Part shown: piece after piece, positions 1 through 8,712 of the stretch | Position numbering within the stretch: position 1 is the first letter of the stretch | How the letters are laid out: every line of letters starts with the position of its first letter | Origin: Microtetraspora glauca | GTDB taxonomy: Bacteria; Actinomycetota; Actinomycetes; Streptosporangiales; Streptosporangiaceae | NCBI GenBank assembly: GCA_001570385.1 | Contig: BBYL01000027.1 | Coordinates: forward strand, 79,923-143,922 | Direction: 5' to 3' | Length of the DNA: 64,000 nucleotides | Program-made: the position numbers and the translations under genes | The notes under the pieces: model-generated | The model's database searches: none | What the model saw: only the letters and a program-made list of their open reading frames with translations | Told to the model about the DNA's origin: nothing

Positions 1-289
1 GCCCCCGTCGTAGGACGCCGGCGATCGCGGCGGTGAACGCGGTGAGCAGGGCGCACGCGAGCGCGAAGCCGTACGAGGCCGCCCGGGGCACCGCCAGGAG
101 GATCGGGGTCGCCGTCTCCGCAGCGACGACGACCAGGGCCAGCGGCCGGACCAGGCGGGCCCTGACCGGGGCGAGCGTTGGAAGTGATCGGGCGAACCCC
201 CTGAAATCCCGCAGCTTCGACACTGCGGAGGCCGCGAAGACCACAGCGATCAGGGTGGCGCACGCCGCCCTCACGTACTCCATGCCCAT
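1..289 (-). CDS. MauE/DoxX-like redox membrane protein (3' end cut by window)
   Basis: The frame opens at ATG 289 behind GAGGAG and runs off the left edge, giving about 96 residues. It starts MGMEYVRAACATLIAVVFAA, has a SAVSKLRDF segment after the first hydrophobic stretch, and continues with further membrane segments. This is the layout of the MauE branch of the DoxX-like four-helix family. MauE is known to be needed for maturation of the disulfide-rich methylamine dehydrogenase light chain. The gene lies 66 bp downstream of the small cysteine-rich peptide gene on the same strand, so a role in making or handling disulfides in that peptide is the natural inference. The family call is from sequence feel and fairly secure. 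The substrate link is inferred. Confidence 0.75.
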   Translation of the reverse strand, partial: MGMEYVRAACATLIAVVFAASAVSKLRDFRGFARSLPTLAPVRARLVRPLALVVVAAETATPILLAVPRAASYGFALACALLTAFTAAIAGVLRRG

Positions 290-308
290 GTCACTCCTCG
301 CGGGAAGC

Positions 309-337
309 CCGGGTGGCGGCATGGCGCCGCCACCCGG
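309..337. terminator. Perfect 12-bp hairpin between peptide gene and mauE-like gene
   Basis: CCGGGTGGCGGC and GCCGCCACCCGG pair perfectly around a 5-base loop, in the gap between the stop of the peptide gene and the start of the mauE-like gene. There is no T-run after it. It could be an attenuator or a 3' stabiliser giving more transcript for the short first gene than for the membrane protein, as is common in precursor-peptide operons. Confidence 0.6.
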
Positions 338-355
338 TGTCGTCACGGCCGCCGG

Positions 356-520
356 TCAGCAGGAGCCGACGTAGGTCCACTTGCAGCCGGTCTGCGCACA
401 GCACTCGCGCCACCAGAGGCCCGGGTGGCCGGCCGCGTTGCACACGTCGCGGTAGTCACAGGCGGACGCGGTGGTCCTGGGGACGATCCGATCGATCATC
501 CGGTCGATGAGACGGCTCAC
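356..520 (-). CDS. Six-cysteine 54-residue peptide
   Basis: A GTG start at 520 sits behind GGAGAG and the frame ends at TGA 358-356. No intact gene family is certain. The N-terminal 20 residues are basic/amphipathic (RLIDRMIDRIVPR) and act like a leader. The C-terminal 34 residues hold cysteines at 21, 27, 40, 41, 46 and 54, tryptophans at 36, 37 and 48, and a CDYRDVC segment. The CDYxxxC, CC and WxxxGxC pattern recalls the methylamine dehydrogenase light chain as I remember it, but the protein is far too short to be one. It is co-directional with the MauE-like gene and divergent from a SARP regulator. It may be a disulfide-rich or crosslinked peptide product. It has no obvious signal peptide. 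Confidence 0.65.
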   Translation of the reverse strand: MSRLIDRMIDRIVPRTTASACDYRDVCNAAGHPGLWWRECCAQTGCKWTYVGSC

Positions 521-727
521 GATGCTCTCCTTCGCGTTTCGGACCGAAGTCGCCGATCACGCTTCCGGGCGGTTCGGTCCATACTTCGTCCCCCGTGAAC
601 CCGGTTGACACGGGGGTGATCACGGGTTCAGCATCGGCCAGGAAAGTGGCCAAAACCCTGCAGATTTCTTAATCACCTGGTCGACGTGAGAACCGGCAGA
701 GCTCGCGGTTACGGGGGAGAGAACATC
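521..727. promoter_or_regulatory. Divergent promoter region, peptide gene / SARP gene
   Basis: This 207-bp gap separates the cysteine-rich peptide gene from the SARP gene. It contains an inverted repeat TGAACCCG (596-603) and CGGGTTCA (623-630), and an overlapping CCCCGTG/CACGGGG pair (591-597, 609-615). A TTGACA box sits at 605-610 on the plus strand, with no good -10 partner. These are visible. Binding of the neighbouring regulator is inference. Confidence 0.45.
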
Positions 728-3577
728 GTGGAGTTACGCATGCTGGGCCCGATGGAATTGTGGACGGCAGGCCGGCCGGTGGATCTCGGACCTCCGCGGC
801 AGCGGGCCGTGTGGGCGGCCGTGGCGGTGGACACCCCACGGCCGGTGCCTGCGGAGACCTTGGTCGATCGGGTGTGGGGCGAGGCTCCGCCGGAGCGGGC
901 ACGGCACACGCTCCATGTCTACCTGGCCAGGATGCGGCGGGTGCTGGAGCAGGTGAGCGCCGGCGAGGAAGCATCGGCGCAGCTCAGGCGCCGCAGCGGA
1001 GGGTACGTGCTGGACGTCGATCCCGACAGCATCGACCTGCATCGTTTCAGGCGCCTCGTCGGACAGGCGCGAAGCGGGAAATGCGCGGAGACGGAGGAGG
1101 CCGGGCTGCTGCGGCAGGCTCTGGGCCTGTGGCGGGGCACCCCCCTTTGCGGCATCGAAGGCGACTGGGTGGACCGCGTGCGACAGGCATGGCACCAGCA
1201 GCACCTCGACGCGGCGGTGCGCTGGGCGCAGGCGGAACTACGCCTGGGCGAAGCGGTCACGGTCATCGGGCCGCTCGCCGACCTGCTGCTGGAGAACCCC
1301 TTGGCGGAGCCGTTGGTCACGGCGCTGATGCGTGCTCTGCACGCCGCCGGACGCATCCCGGAGGCTCTGGACTGCTACGACACGTTTCGGCGACGGCTGG
1401 CCGACCAGCTCGGCCTGGACCCGGGAAAGGAACTGCGCGAGCTGCACCGGGCGCTCCTGCGCGGGAACGGAGGGGAGTCCGGACCGGCAGCCACACCGCC
1501 GACGGCGGCCGAAACCGGCACGGCTTCACCGGCGACCGCGGACGTACGGACCACGCCACCGGCGCAACTCCCTTTGGACGTGCGCGGGTTCACCGGGCGC
1601 GGCACCGAGATCGCCGAACTTGATGAGATCATCGCCCGCGCTGCCGACCAGCCCACCGCGGTCCTGATCGCGACGCTGTCGGGCACGGCGGGCGTGGGAA
1701 AGACGGCTCTGGCGGTGCACTGGGCCCACAGGGCCGCCGCACGGTTCCCCGACGGCCAGCTCTACGTCAACCTCCGCGGATTCGCCGCGAACGGGCCGGT
1801 GATGACACCGGGCGAGGCACTTGGCGGGTTCCTGCACGCCCTGGCCGTCCCGGCCTCGAGCCTGCCGTCCGACGTGGACACGCAGACGGCGCTGTACCGC
1901 AGTTTGCTCGCCCGGCGCCGAATGCTGGTGGTGCTGGACAACGCCCGCGACGCCGAGCAGGTACGACCACTGCTGCCCGGGGCACCCGGCAGCATGGTGC
2001 TGGTGACCAGCCGCAACCAGCTCACCAGCCTCGTCGCCGTGGAAGGCGCCCATCCGCTCGCCCTGGCTCCGCCGGCCGCCGGCGAAGCGCGGCAACTGCT
2101 GGCGCGGCGCCTGGGCCCCGAGCGCGCCGCCGCCGAACCCGATGCGGTGGACGGGATCATCACCTGGTGCGCACGGCTGCCCCTGGCACTGGCGATCGTG
2201 GCCGCCCGAGCCGCCGGACATCCAGCCTCCCCGCTGTCGGTGTTCGCCGACGAACTGCGTGACGAGCGCGGGCGGCTCGACCTCCTCAGCGCAGGGGACG
2301 AGGCCGGCGAGGTCCGCGCGGTCTTCTCCTGGTCGTACCGAACGCTGGGGCCTGCCGCGGCACGCATGTTCCGTCTGCTCGGGCTGACCGCGGGCGCCGA
2401 CATCGCCACGGCGGCCGCGGCGAGCCTCGCCGGGGTCACGTCGGAGACGGCGCGTGGCCTGCTCGCCGAGTTGACCGCGGCGGGCCTGGTCACCGAGCAC
2501 CGGCCCGGCCGGTTCGCCTCGCACGACCTGCTCCGGGCCTACAGCGCCGAACTCTCCCGGCGGGACGATGCCGCCGAGGGGTACGCGGCGACACACCGGC
2601 TACTTGACCACTACCTGCACACCGCCCAGACGGCGGCCATGTCGCTCAACCCTCACCGCGACCCGGTGGTGGTGGCGCAACCCGGGCCGGGAGTGACACG
2701 GGGTGAGGTGCCGGATTCCGAGCGGGCGACGCACTGGTTCGCCGCTGAGCACCAGAACCTGCTCGCGGCCGTGCGGCACGCGCACCGATCAGGGTTCGAC
2801 GTCCACGCCTGGCAACTGGCCTGGACCACGACCGAGTTCCTGGAACGCCGGGGGCACTGGACCGACCGTATGACCGTACAGCGCATAGCGCTGGAGGCCA
2901 CGAGGCGTCTCGGCGACCGGACCAGCCAGATCAGGGTGCTCCGCGTCCTCGGCACCGCCTGCGCACAGCTCGGCCGCTTCGATGAGGCGCGTGCCCACCT
3001 GGGGGAGGCACTGGAACTGGCCACCGGACACGGCGACGACACCGCCCGCGCCAACGTGCACATCAGTCTCGCACTGGCGCTGGAGGGACAGGGCGACTAC
3101 CGCACGGCGCTGGACCACGCCTCGGAGGCCCTGCTTCTGTTCCGATCGGCAGACCACGTCACCGGGCAGGCGAACGCCCTCAACATGGTCGGCTGGTGTC
3201 GCGCCCGTGTGGGGGACTACGCCGAGGCCCTCGCCTCGGGCGAGCAGGCTCTCATCCTGCAGCGGCGGATCGGCTCTCGGTACGGCCAGGCGGGCACGCT
3301 GGACAGCCTCGGCTACGCCCATCACCACCTCGGCCGCTTCGACGAAGCGATCGACTGCTTCCAGCAGGCCCTCGCCCTGTTCCAGGAGGTGGGTGCCCGC
3401 TCGTTCCAAGCCGCCGCCCTCACCCACCTCGGCGACACATACGCCGCGACGGGTGACATCGCCCAGGCCCGCGACCGCTGGCAGGCAGCCCTGACGATCC
3501 TCGACGAACTCAACGACGCGGACGCGGCGGCGCTCCGGAAGCGGATCGTGAAACACTTCGGCAGCGGCGCGACCTGA
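728..3577 (+). CDS. AfsR/SARP-type regulator (winged helix, BTAD, NB-ARC, TPR)
   Basis: A 949-residue transcription activator of the AfsR type. GTG 728 is chosen over GTG 686 because GGGGGAGA lies 7 bases upstream and the protein then starts VELRMLGPMELW, the usual SARP opening. Order of parts: OmpR-like winged helix (about 1-90), bacterial transcriptional activation domain (about 95-245, ending GLDPGKELRELHRALL), a variable linker, and a STAND/NB-ARC ATPase with P-loop GTAGVGKT near residue 320. Tetratricopeptide repeats fill about 720-940. Such proteins integrate a signal through the ATPase and repeats and bind direct repeats upstream of target operons. The divergent peptide/mauE-like pair is the most likely target, and there is no large biosynthetic cluster in the window. 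Confidence 0.93.
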   Translation: MELRMLGPMELWTAGRPVDLGPPRQRAVWAAVAVDTPRPVPAETLVDRVWGEAPPERARHTLHVYLARMRRVLEQVSAGEEASAQLRRRSGGYVLDVDPDSIDLHRFRRLVGQARSGKCAETEEAGLLRQALGLWRGTPLCGIEGDWVDRVRQAWHQQHLDAAVRWAQAELRLGEAVTVIGPLADLLLENPLAEPLVTALMRALHAAGRIPEALDCYDTFRRRLADQLGLDPGKELRELHRALLRGNGGESGPAATPPTAAETGTASPATADVRTTPPAQLPLDVRGFTGRGTEIAELDEIIARAADQPTAVLIATLSGTAGVGKTALAVHWAHRAAARFPDGQLYVNLRGFAANGPVMTPGEALGGFLHALAVPASSLPSDVDTQTALYRSLLARRRMLVVLDNARDAEQVRPLLPGAPGSMVLVTSRNQLTSLVAVEGAHPLALAPPAAGEARQLLARRLGPERAAAEPDAVDGIITWCARLPLALAIVAARAAGHPASPLSVFADELRDERGRLDLLSAGDEAGEVRAVFSWSYRTLGPAAARMFRLLGLTAGADIATAAAASLAGVTSETARGLLAELTAAGLVTEHRPGRFASHDLLRAYSAELSRRDDAAEGYAATHRLLDHYLHTAQTAAMSLNPHRDPVVVAQPGPGVTRGEVPDSERATHWFAAEHQNLLAAVRHAHRSGFDVHAWQLAWTTTEFLERRGHWTDRMTVQRIALEATRRLGDRTSQIRVLRVLGTACAQLGRFDEARAHLGEALELATGHGDDTARANVHISLALALEGQGDYRTALDHASEALLLFRSADHVTGQANALNMVGWCRARVGDYAEALASGEQALILQRRIGSRYGQAGTLDSLGYAHHHLGRFDEAIDCFQQALALFQEVGARSFQAAALTHLGDTYAATGDIAQARDRWQAALTILDELNDADAAALRKRIVKHFGSGAT

Positions 3578-3721
3578 GTTGATCGCCGTTAGCGGGTGCT
3601 CTCTTCTGAGGCGGCGGCGCGAGCCACAGGCTGCAGGCGATGAACGCCCCCTCCTGCTGTTCGGGGAGTCCGTCGATCATCTGGTGCCAACAGCCGCGTA
3701 TCCCCGTAGGACTGGGTGGGC

Positions 3722-5197
3722 TCACTGTGGCCGCTGGTGGATGTACAGTTCCCGCCGGTCGGCCTGCTGGACGGCACGCTGGTCGGGTACCGGCAGCTCA
3801 TAGCGCAGTTCACGGAGATGATCTCCGTGCTGCCGGTCGGCGTTGTAGACGGAGGGAAACTTCCAGATCGCCTTGACGAAGTTGGTCTGCCCACGCAGCA
3901 GGTTGCGGCCGATGATCCCCATCGTCTTGGCCGCGCCCGCCACGCCGAGGTGCTTGCGGTTCATCACCGCCTGGGTCTTCACCAGTTCCCGGTAGAACTC
4001 GCGCAGGGGAAGCGTCGTCGGGACCACGGCGTGCTGGATGTCGAACAGTCGGTAGTCACGTGAGGTGAGCTTGCGTGATTCGGTGTGCCAGATCTCCGTC
4101 CCGGGATAGGGCGTCATGACGGTGAGGTTGACGATCTCGGGTACCGAAAGCGCCCACTGGCGTACGATCTGGAACTGCGAGACATCCCAGGCGGGATCGA
4201 CGATGAGGTTGATGGCGACGGTGAGCCCCATCGCGCGGGCGAGTTCGAGGGCCTTGACGTTCTGGTCGGGGCTGGTCCGCTTGCGATACAGGTCGAGTCC
4301 CTCCTCGTCCAGCGCCTCCATGCCGAGGAACATGTAGTTCAGCCCCAGCCGCCGCCATCGCCGGAACACCTCCGGGTTGCGCAGCAGCACGTCGGCGCGC
4401 GTCTCCAGGTAGTACTCCTTCCGCACCTTGCGCTTCTCCAGCTCCGCGGCGATCGCGTCGCCGTGCTCGGGCCTGATGAAGGCGACGTCGTCGACGATGA
4501 AGACTCCCGGCTCCCGGATCGAGGCCACGTCCTCCGCGGCCGCCTCCGGCGACAACTTCCGATAGTTGCGGCCGTAGAAGGTCCAGGCGCTGCAGAACGA
4601 GCAGTCCCAGGGGCAGCCGCGGGTGAACTCGACGGAAGCGGCGGGGTCGAGTACTCCGATGAAGTACTTGTCTCGGCGCCGGGTCAGGTCCCGCGCCGGT
4701 CGCGGCTCGTCCAGGCTGTCCAGGAGGAGCGGCGGTTTACGGGAGAAGCCGTCGGCGGTCACGGCCCCCGGCACCTCGAGAAGCCCTCCGTCGCGAGCGG
4801 CGTCCAGCAGCAACGGCGTCCCGACCTCGCCCTCACCTCGCAGGATCGCGTCCAGGGCCCCGTTGGACTGGGCGATGACGTGCGGCGCGATGAACGAGAC
4901 ACTGTGCCCGCCCGCGAACACGAAACAGCGCGGGAACATGCTTTTGACGCGCTGGGCCAGATCGAGCACCTCCGGCACGTTGGGCAGGTAGTTCAGACCG
5001 AATCCGACGGCTTCGGGTTCGAAGTCGACCAGTTCCCGACGCAGGTCACAATGGGAGAAGATCTGTAGATCAAGAAGGCGCACCTGGTGGCCCGCCGCGC
5101 GGAGCGCGGCCGCCACCCGTTCCAGGCCCAACGGTTCCAACCGAAGGAAGATCTCCGAGTACATCAGGCCGCTGGGGTTGACCAATAGGGTGCGCAT
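3722..5197 (-). CDS. hpnR: Hopanoid C-3 methylase (radical SAM, B12-binding)
   Basis: A 491-residue protein that methylates C-3 of the hopanoid A ring using S-adenosylmethionine and a cobalamin cofactor. ATG 5197 behind GGGGAG is preferred over GTG 5203. The N-terminal half looks like a B12-binding domain (SGLMYSEIFLRLEPLGLERV, then AGGHSVSFIAPHV). The radical SAM cluster motif CPWDCSFC lies near residues 194-201, followed by FYGRNYRK. FLGMEALDEEGLDLYRKR and MTPYPGTEIWHTES are hallmarks of HpnR. It is not beside other hopanoid genes (shc, hpnC-H), so the substrate must come from enzymes encoded elsewhere. It ends tail to tail with the SARP gene across about 144 bp. Confidence 0.92.
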   Translation of the reverse strand: MRTLLVNPSGLMYSEIFLRLEPLGLERVAAALRAAGHQVRLLDLQIFSHCDLRRELVDFEPEAVGFGLNYLPNVPEVLDLAQRVKSMFPRCFVFAGGHSVSFIAPHVIAQSNGALDAILRGEGEVGTPLLLDAARDGGLLEVPGAVTADGFSRKPPLLLDSLDEPRPARDLTRRRDKYFIGVLDPAASVEFTRGCPWDCSFCSAWTFYGRNYRKLSPEAAAEDVASIREPGVFIVDDVAFIRPEHGDAIAAELEKRKVRKEYYLETRADVLLRNPEVFRRWRRLGLNYMFLGMEALDEEGLDLYRKRTSPDQNVKALELARAMGLTVAINLIVDPAWDVSQFQIVRQWALSVPEIVNLTVMTPYPGTEIWHTESRKLTSRDYRLFDIQHAVVPTTLPLREFYRELVKTQAVMNRKHLGVAGAAKTMGIIGRNLLRGQTNFVKAIWKFPSVYNADRQHGDHLRELRYELPVPDQRAVQQADRRELYIHQRPQ

Positions 5198-5386
5198 CCA
5201 CACTCCCCGTTCTGCTCCGCCCGGCCCCGACCGCGGCGTAACGGCAGGTCATGGCAGTCTGCTACCCAACCGATTCGTACCGTAATCGAGCGATATGCCC
5301 GGCAAGGCGGGTCTCCGCCCCGTGTGACGGCGCGGGCGGCGACCATGGCACTGGCGAATGCGCCGGCGGCTGGGCGATTCGTGAGC

Positions 5387-5890
5387 TCAACGGGTTTCGA
5401 CTGCAGGGCGGCGTGTGGCCCCGGCGGCCTCCCTCACGTCCTGCTTCACCCGCGACACCGCTCGCCTGGTGACGACGCCTGTCTCACGCAGCCGTCCCAC
5501 CCCCGACAGTGTGAGCACGGCGCCCGCGGTTAGGTAGCCGGCGGACAGCACGAGAGCAGCGCGTCGGGGAGACATTACCGATTCGAGCGCGCGGAGCAGC
5601 GCGACCGAGCTCGCGTGCGGTGCCAGCAGGCCGAAGACGCCGCCTGCCGCCAGCAGGCCGCCGCCGACACCCGCACGCCGCGTGTCTGCCGCCAATTCAG
5701 CGCGAAGCTGCGTGATCTCCTGGCGCACCAGTTCCGCCGCGTCCGCCGCAAGCCGGCTTGCGGCGTCTTCCTCGGCCTGGGACGGGTTGTCCGTCGACCG
5801 GGTCCGCGGCCCGCGTGCGGTGGGCGCGCGCGAAGGACCGGTTCCCGGACGAGGTGAAACTGCCGAATGGCCGGTTCGACCGGGACGCAT
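5387..5890 (-). CDS. Holin-X-like (phage holin 3_6 / DUF1469) membrane protein
   Basis: About 167 residues from the longest start. The first 45 residues are low-complexity and the true start may be internal. A helical segment DAAELVRQEITQLRAELAAD precedes a glycine-rich hydrophobic stretch and a second hydrophobic stretch (LVLSAGYLTAGAVLTL), with a charged tail SRVKQDVREA. This pattern (VRQEI helix, two membrane segments, VKxDV tail) is typical of the actinobacterial Holin-X family, which are host proteins in spite of the name and have no proven lytic role. The position near prophage remains is probably chance. Confidence 0.65.
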   Translation of the reverse strand: MRPGRTGHSAVSPRPGTGPSRAPTARGPRTRSTDNPSQAEEDAASRLAADAAELVRQEITQLRAELAADTRRAGVGGGLLAAGGVFGLLAPHASSVALLRALESVMSPRRAALVLSAGYLTAGAVLTLSGVGRLRETGVVTRRAVSRVKQDVREAAGATRRPAVETR

Positions 5891-6053
5891 TCAAAGCCTG
5901 GTGGACCAGCCAGAGCTGAACTCTCAGCGGTAGCTGTAGAGAGGGGGCGCATCGCTCGCCTCGGGGCGTTGACTGCCGTGCACTCAGGGAGTATCAACAA
6001 CCATCGTTGATCTAATCCTGGATCGGTCAGCCGCATGAGATACAGGTACGACC

Positions 6054-7073
6054 GTGGGTAGCGGGAAGCGCCGCCCAAAGTTCAGGCCCCGGCTCAAAGG
6101 CAGGCCCAGGCCAGCGCGAGGCGGGCGTGTTCCTCGGTGGAAGCGGGCGACGACGTGGGTCGGCGTCACGGTGATCACGCCGGTCCTGGTCGCCGTCCTC
6201 ACTGCGATCGCTAGTAAGCCGTTCGGCGACTCCGCCACGCCGCCCCCCTCCGCAGCGTCGACACCCACACCGCCCCCCTCCATAGCGTCGACACCGACAC
6301 CGCAGCCGACGCCCGCATCAAGCAGCCCATCACCGACCACACCTCCAGTGAAGGTGGTCGTGGCCAGAACGGAGCGCGTGGGCGATGACTGGTCGTGGAT
6401 CTTCGCTGAGCGCGTCATGTTCAGCAGGGCCGAGTTACGCACCCTCAACAAGAGCGTCAGAGGAGGCAGAGGACAGGAGGAGTGGCTGCGCGCTCGAGGA
6501 GCTGTGGACCCTGAGGTGACGACAATCAAGCTGGTCGTACGCGGCGACCGCGACAAGCGTGTGCGGGTAACCGGCATGCGGGCGCTCAGCAAGTGCATGG
6601 CACCGCTCACCGGCACCTATATGAGTAACATCACCGCAGGGGAAGACACGCTCATCGGCGTCGGCCTGAACCTCGACCGACCAAACCCGCGCGCTCAAAT
6701 CATCAAGCTGGACTCGAACGGTCTCCCTGGATGGCCGCTGGAGATGAGGGGGGATTACTTCGCGAAGAAGACCGTCTCCCTGAAGCACGACGAAGAGGCT
6801 GTGTTCGAGGTTTGGGCACAGACGCTCAAGCACTACTGCGAGTTCCGCCTAGAGCTGACCGTAGTCGACGGAGACAGGGAAGTGCAGCAAGTCATCGACG
6901 ACCACGGCCAGCCATTCCGGGTGTCCGCGGACCTGCTCTCAGAAGAGGAGCTAGGCACAACGGTGATCCCCCACGCCTACGACGTGGTCTACTTCGGTGG
7001 AATCTTGACGAAGACCGGCAACTGGGCCCGTGTTAAACCCGACCAGCCCGAACCGAATGTGATCGCCCCCTGA
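6054..7073 (+). CDS. Membrane-anchored protein with proline-rich linker, unknown function
   Basis: A 339-residue protein from GTG 6054. Residues 1-29 are strongly basic (KRRPKFRPRLKGRPR), residues about 30-52 form one membrane helix, and residues about 60-100 are a Pro/Ser/Thr linker built partly from a duplicated unit of about 33 bp (around 6240-6300). The remaining 240 residues are a charged soluble domain, predicted outside the cell, with two cysteines (SKCMAP, KHYCEF). I do not recognise the domain. It lies alone between the Holin-X gene and the prophage relic, and could itself be accessory DNA. Confidence 0.65.
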   Translation: MGSGKRRPKFRPRLKGRPRPARGGRVPRWKRATTWVGVTVITPVLVAVLTAIASKPFGDSATPPPSAASTPTPPPSIASTPTPQPTPASSSPSPTTPPVKVVVARTERVGDDWSWIFAERVMFSRAELRTLNKSVRGGRGQEEWLRARGAVDPEVTTIKLVVRGDRDKRVRVTGMRALSKCMAPLTGTYMSNITAGEDTLIGVGLNLDRPNPRAQIIKLDSNGLPGWPLEMRGDYFAKKTVSLKHDEEAVFEVWAQTLKHYCEFRLELTVVDGDREVQQVIDDHGQPFRVSADLLSEEELGTTVIPHAYDVVYFGGILTKTGNWARVKPDQPEPNVIAP

Positions 7074-7178
7074 TGGGAATCGGGCGAGCCGCATCAGGCG
7101 CTGGGCTCGCGTGCAGCGGTAGAGCTCGGCAATCCTGACGGCAGACGGTAGGACGTTCGCCCAGATAGATCGGGTCCG

Positions 7179-8082
7179 GTGGAACCTGACACGATCACCT
7201 GGACGCGGGACGGCGCCACCTACACCGCCGTCATCCTCGCAGAGAAGCGGACCCCGAAGCCCGGCCAACGCTTCTGGCACGGCTGGATCCCCGTCGACAC
7301 CTTCCCTGGCGGGTCGCCTGTCCGACCCGGTTCTCGCCCGGCCGGACGGCATCCCGGACTCCAACCCGAGGCCAGAGCCGGGCGACACCCCGTACCCGAC
7401 GGCGGCGAAGACCCTCGTCGACGACGTCGCCTCCGGGGTGGCGTCGTACGGGGAGATCGGGCTCGGCGCGACGGCGACCGTGGACCGGGTCGAGTTCGCC
7501 AGCGGCGGGCTCGGCATCCGCAAGTCGCTGCCGAGCGAGGACATGGCCGACCGGGAGGAGCTGAGCGCTCGTCGGGTACGCCGTCGACGCGCGGGTGCCG
7601 GCGGCGCACCGGCCTCCCGACGGGGACGGCCGGGTCGTGTTCCTCCAGTTCGGGTCGGCGCCGATGGCGATGGACGTCGACGGCCACCACGAGCAGGACA
7701 TGCAGTTGGCGGCGTTCACCCCGGAAGGGAAACGGATCGGCCTGCTGGACGTGCTCATCTCCAACCACGACCGGACGATCGCCAACTGGCTCGTGGACGG
7801 GGAGAAGGTGACAGGCATCGACCACGCGAACTCGGCGTTCGACCCGCCCGTCCCGGGAGGGCTGCCGCAGGTGCGGAAGCTGAGCCTGTTCACCGAGCAC
7901 TATCTGGACATGCGGGGGGAGTGGAAGAGCAACGACCTCACCGCGGCGGACATCACAGCGACCCGGGAACACCTCGCCGAGGTGCGGCGACGGTTCGAGG
8001 AGCTCGGCCGTCTCGACCGGTGGGAGAACGTCAACCCCGGCTCGACAAGCTGGCCGAGCACGCGGAGAAGGGAACATCGTGA
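7179..8082 (+). pseudogene. Phage kinase-like capsid/morphogenesis protein, frameshifted
   Basis: A phage-type gene broken by at least three frame changes. Frame 0 from GTG 7179 gives a start ending WHGWIPVDTF. Near 7318 the sense moves to frame 1 (RLSDPVLARPDG through GLGIRKSL). Near 7568 it moves to frame 2 (LVGYAVDARVPAAHRP, then GKRIGLLDVLISNHDRTIANW and TGIDHANSAF, a kinase-like HxDxxxxNW/D core). Near 8035 it returns to frame 1 for RLDKLAEHAEKGTS. Actinobacteriophages encode proteins with an HGWIP start and this kinase-like domain near portal/capsid genes. Sense is clear in each frame, so these are real indels in a once intact gene. Confidence 0.75.
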
Positions 8083-8297
8083 AGCACCTGTACTTGAAGA
8101 GTCTGAGCGGCAAGAACCACGGCCGCATCGCCCTGAACGACGACGGGACGGTCACCACGGACACGGCCGCCGCCGAGGACGTCTTCTCGTCCTTCGTCAT
8201 CACCGTAGGCGACACCCGGGCGGAGGCGTTCGCGAAGTTCCTTGGCTGGTCCAACGGGTACGCCGTGGTGGCCGAGGAGCCTTGGCCTATGACCTAA
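8079..8297 (+). CDS. Small phage-type protein, 72 residues
   Basis: GTG 8079 overlaps the stop of the preceding pseudogene (GTGA) and has GGAGAAGG upstream. The product starts MKHLYLKSLSGKNHGRIALN, is acidic in the middle, and ends EEPWPMT. No domain is recognised. Translational coupling to the kinase-like phage gene marks it as part of the same remnant operon. Confidence 0.6.
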   Translation: MKHLYLKSLSGKNHGRIALNDDGTVTTDTAAAEDVFSSFVITVGDTRAEAFAKFLGWSNGYAVVAEEPWPMT

Positions 8298-8326
8298 GCA
8301 CGTCCGGCCGCACATGATCCCGCGTC

Positions 8327-8712
8327 GTGAAGGATCGCGACCTGATCGACGCGTGGGCGGCCTGCCCCTGCTGCGGGCACGTGATCGGGCTGCACGTCCG
8401 CGATGTCGTGGACGCGCAGCGCGCGGTCGCCTTGCATGTGGCGGGTCGGCTGCACGGGTGGCGCATGAGCGCGCTCACTCTGCCCGCCCCCGCCAGCGAG
8501 CGGCCGGGCAAGTCGAAGCTCGCGTCGCGGATCCTCAACGACCTGATGGCGTTGCCGCCGGATGTGCGTCGGCCGACGCTCGCGTCCCTCGCGGTGGGGG
8601 ATCTGGCGCAGATCCTCGCCGCGGCGGAGGACGAACTCGGCACCCGGTACGGGCTGTGGCTCGCAGATCCCGTGGGGTTTGTGGAGCAGGTCATCGGTGG
8701 CCTGCCGAGGCC
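8327..8712 (+). pseudogene. Phage terminase large subunit, 5' fragment
   Basis: From GTG 8327 the frame reads a Cys-containing start (ACPCCGHVIGL) and then ALTLPAPASERPGKSKLASR, and LGTRYGLWLADPVGFVEQVI near 8640-8697. That last segment is the usual entry to phage terminase large subunits, just before the ATPase. Sense stops at about 8700, and the ATPase and nuclease domains are absent. ATG 8465 may be the original terminase start, with the first 46 codons a separate small gene fused in frame. Confidence 0.65.
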
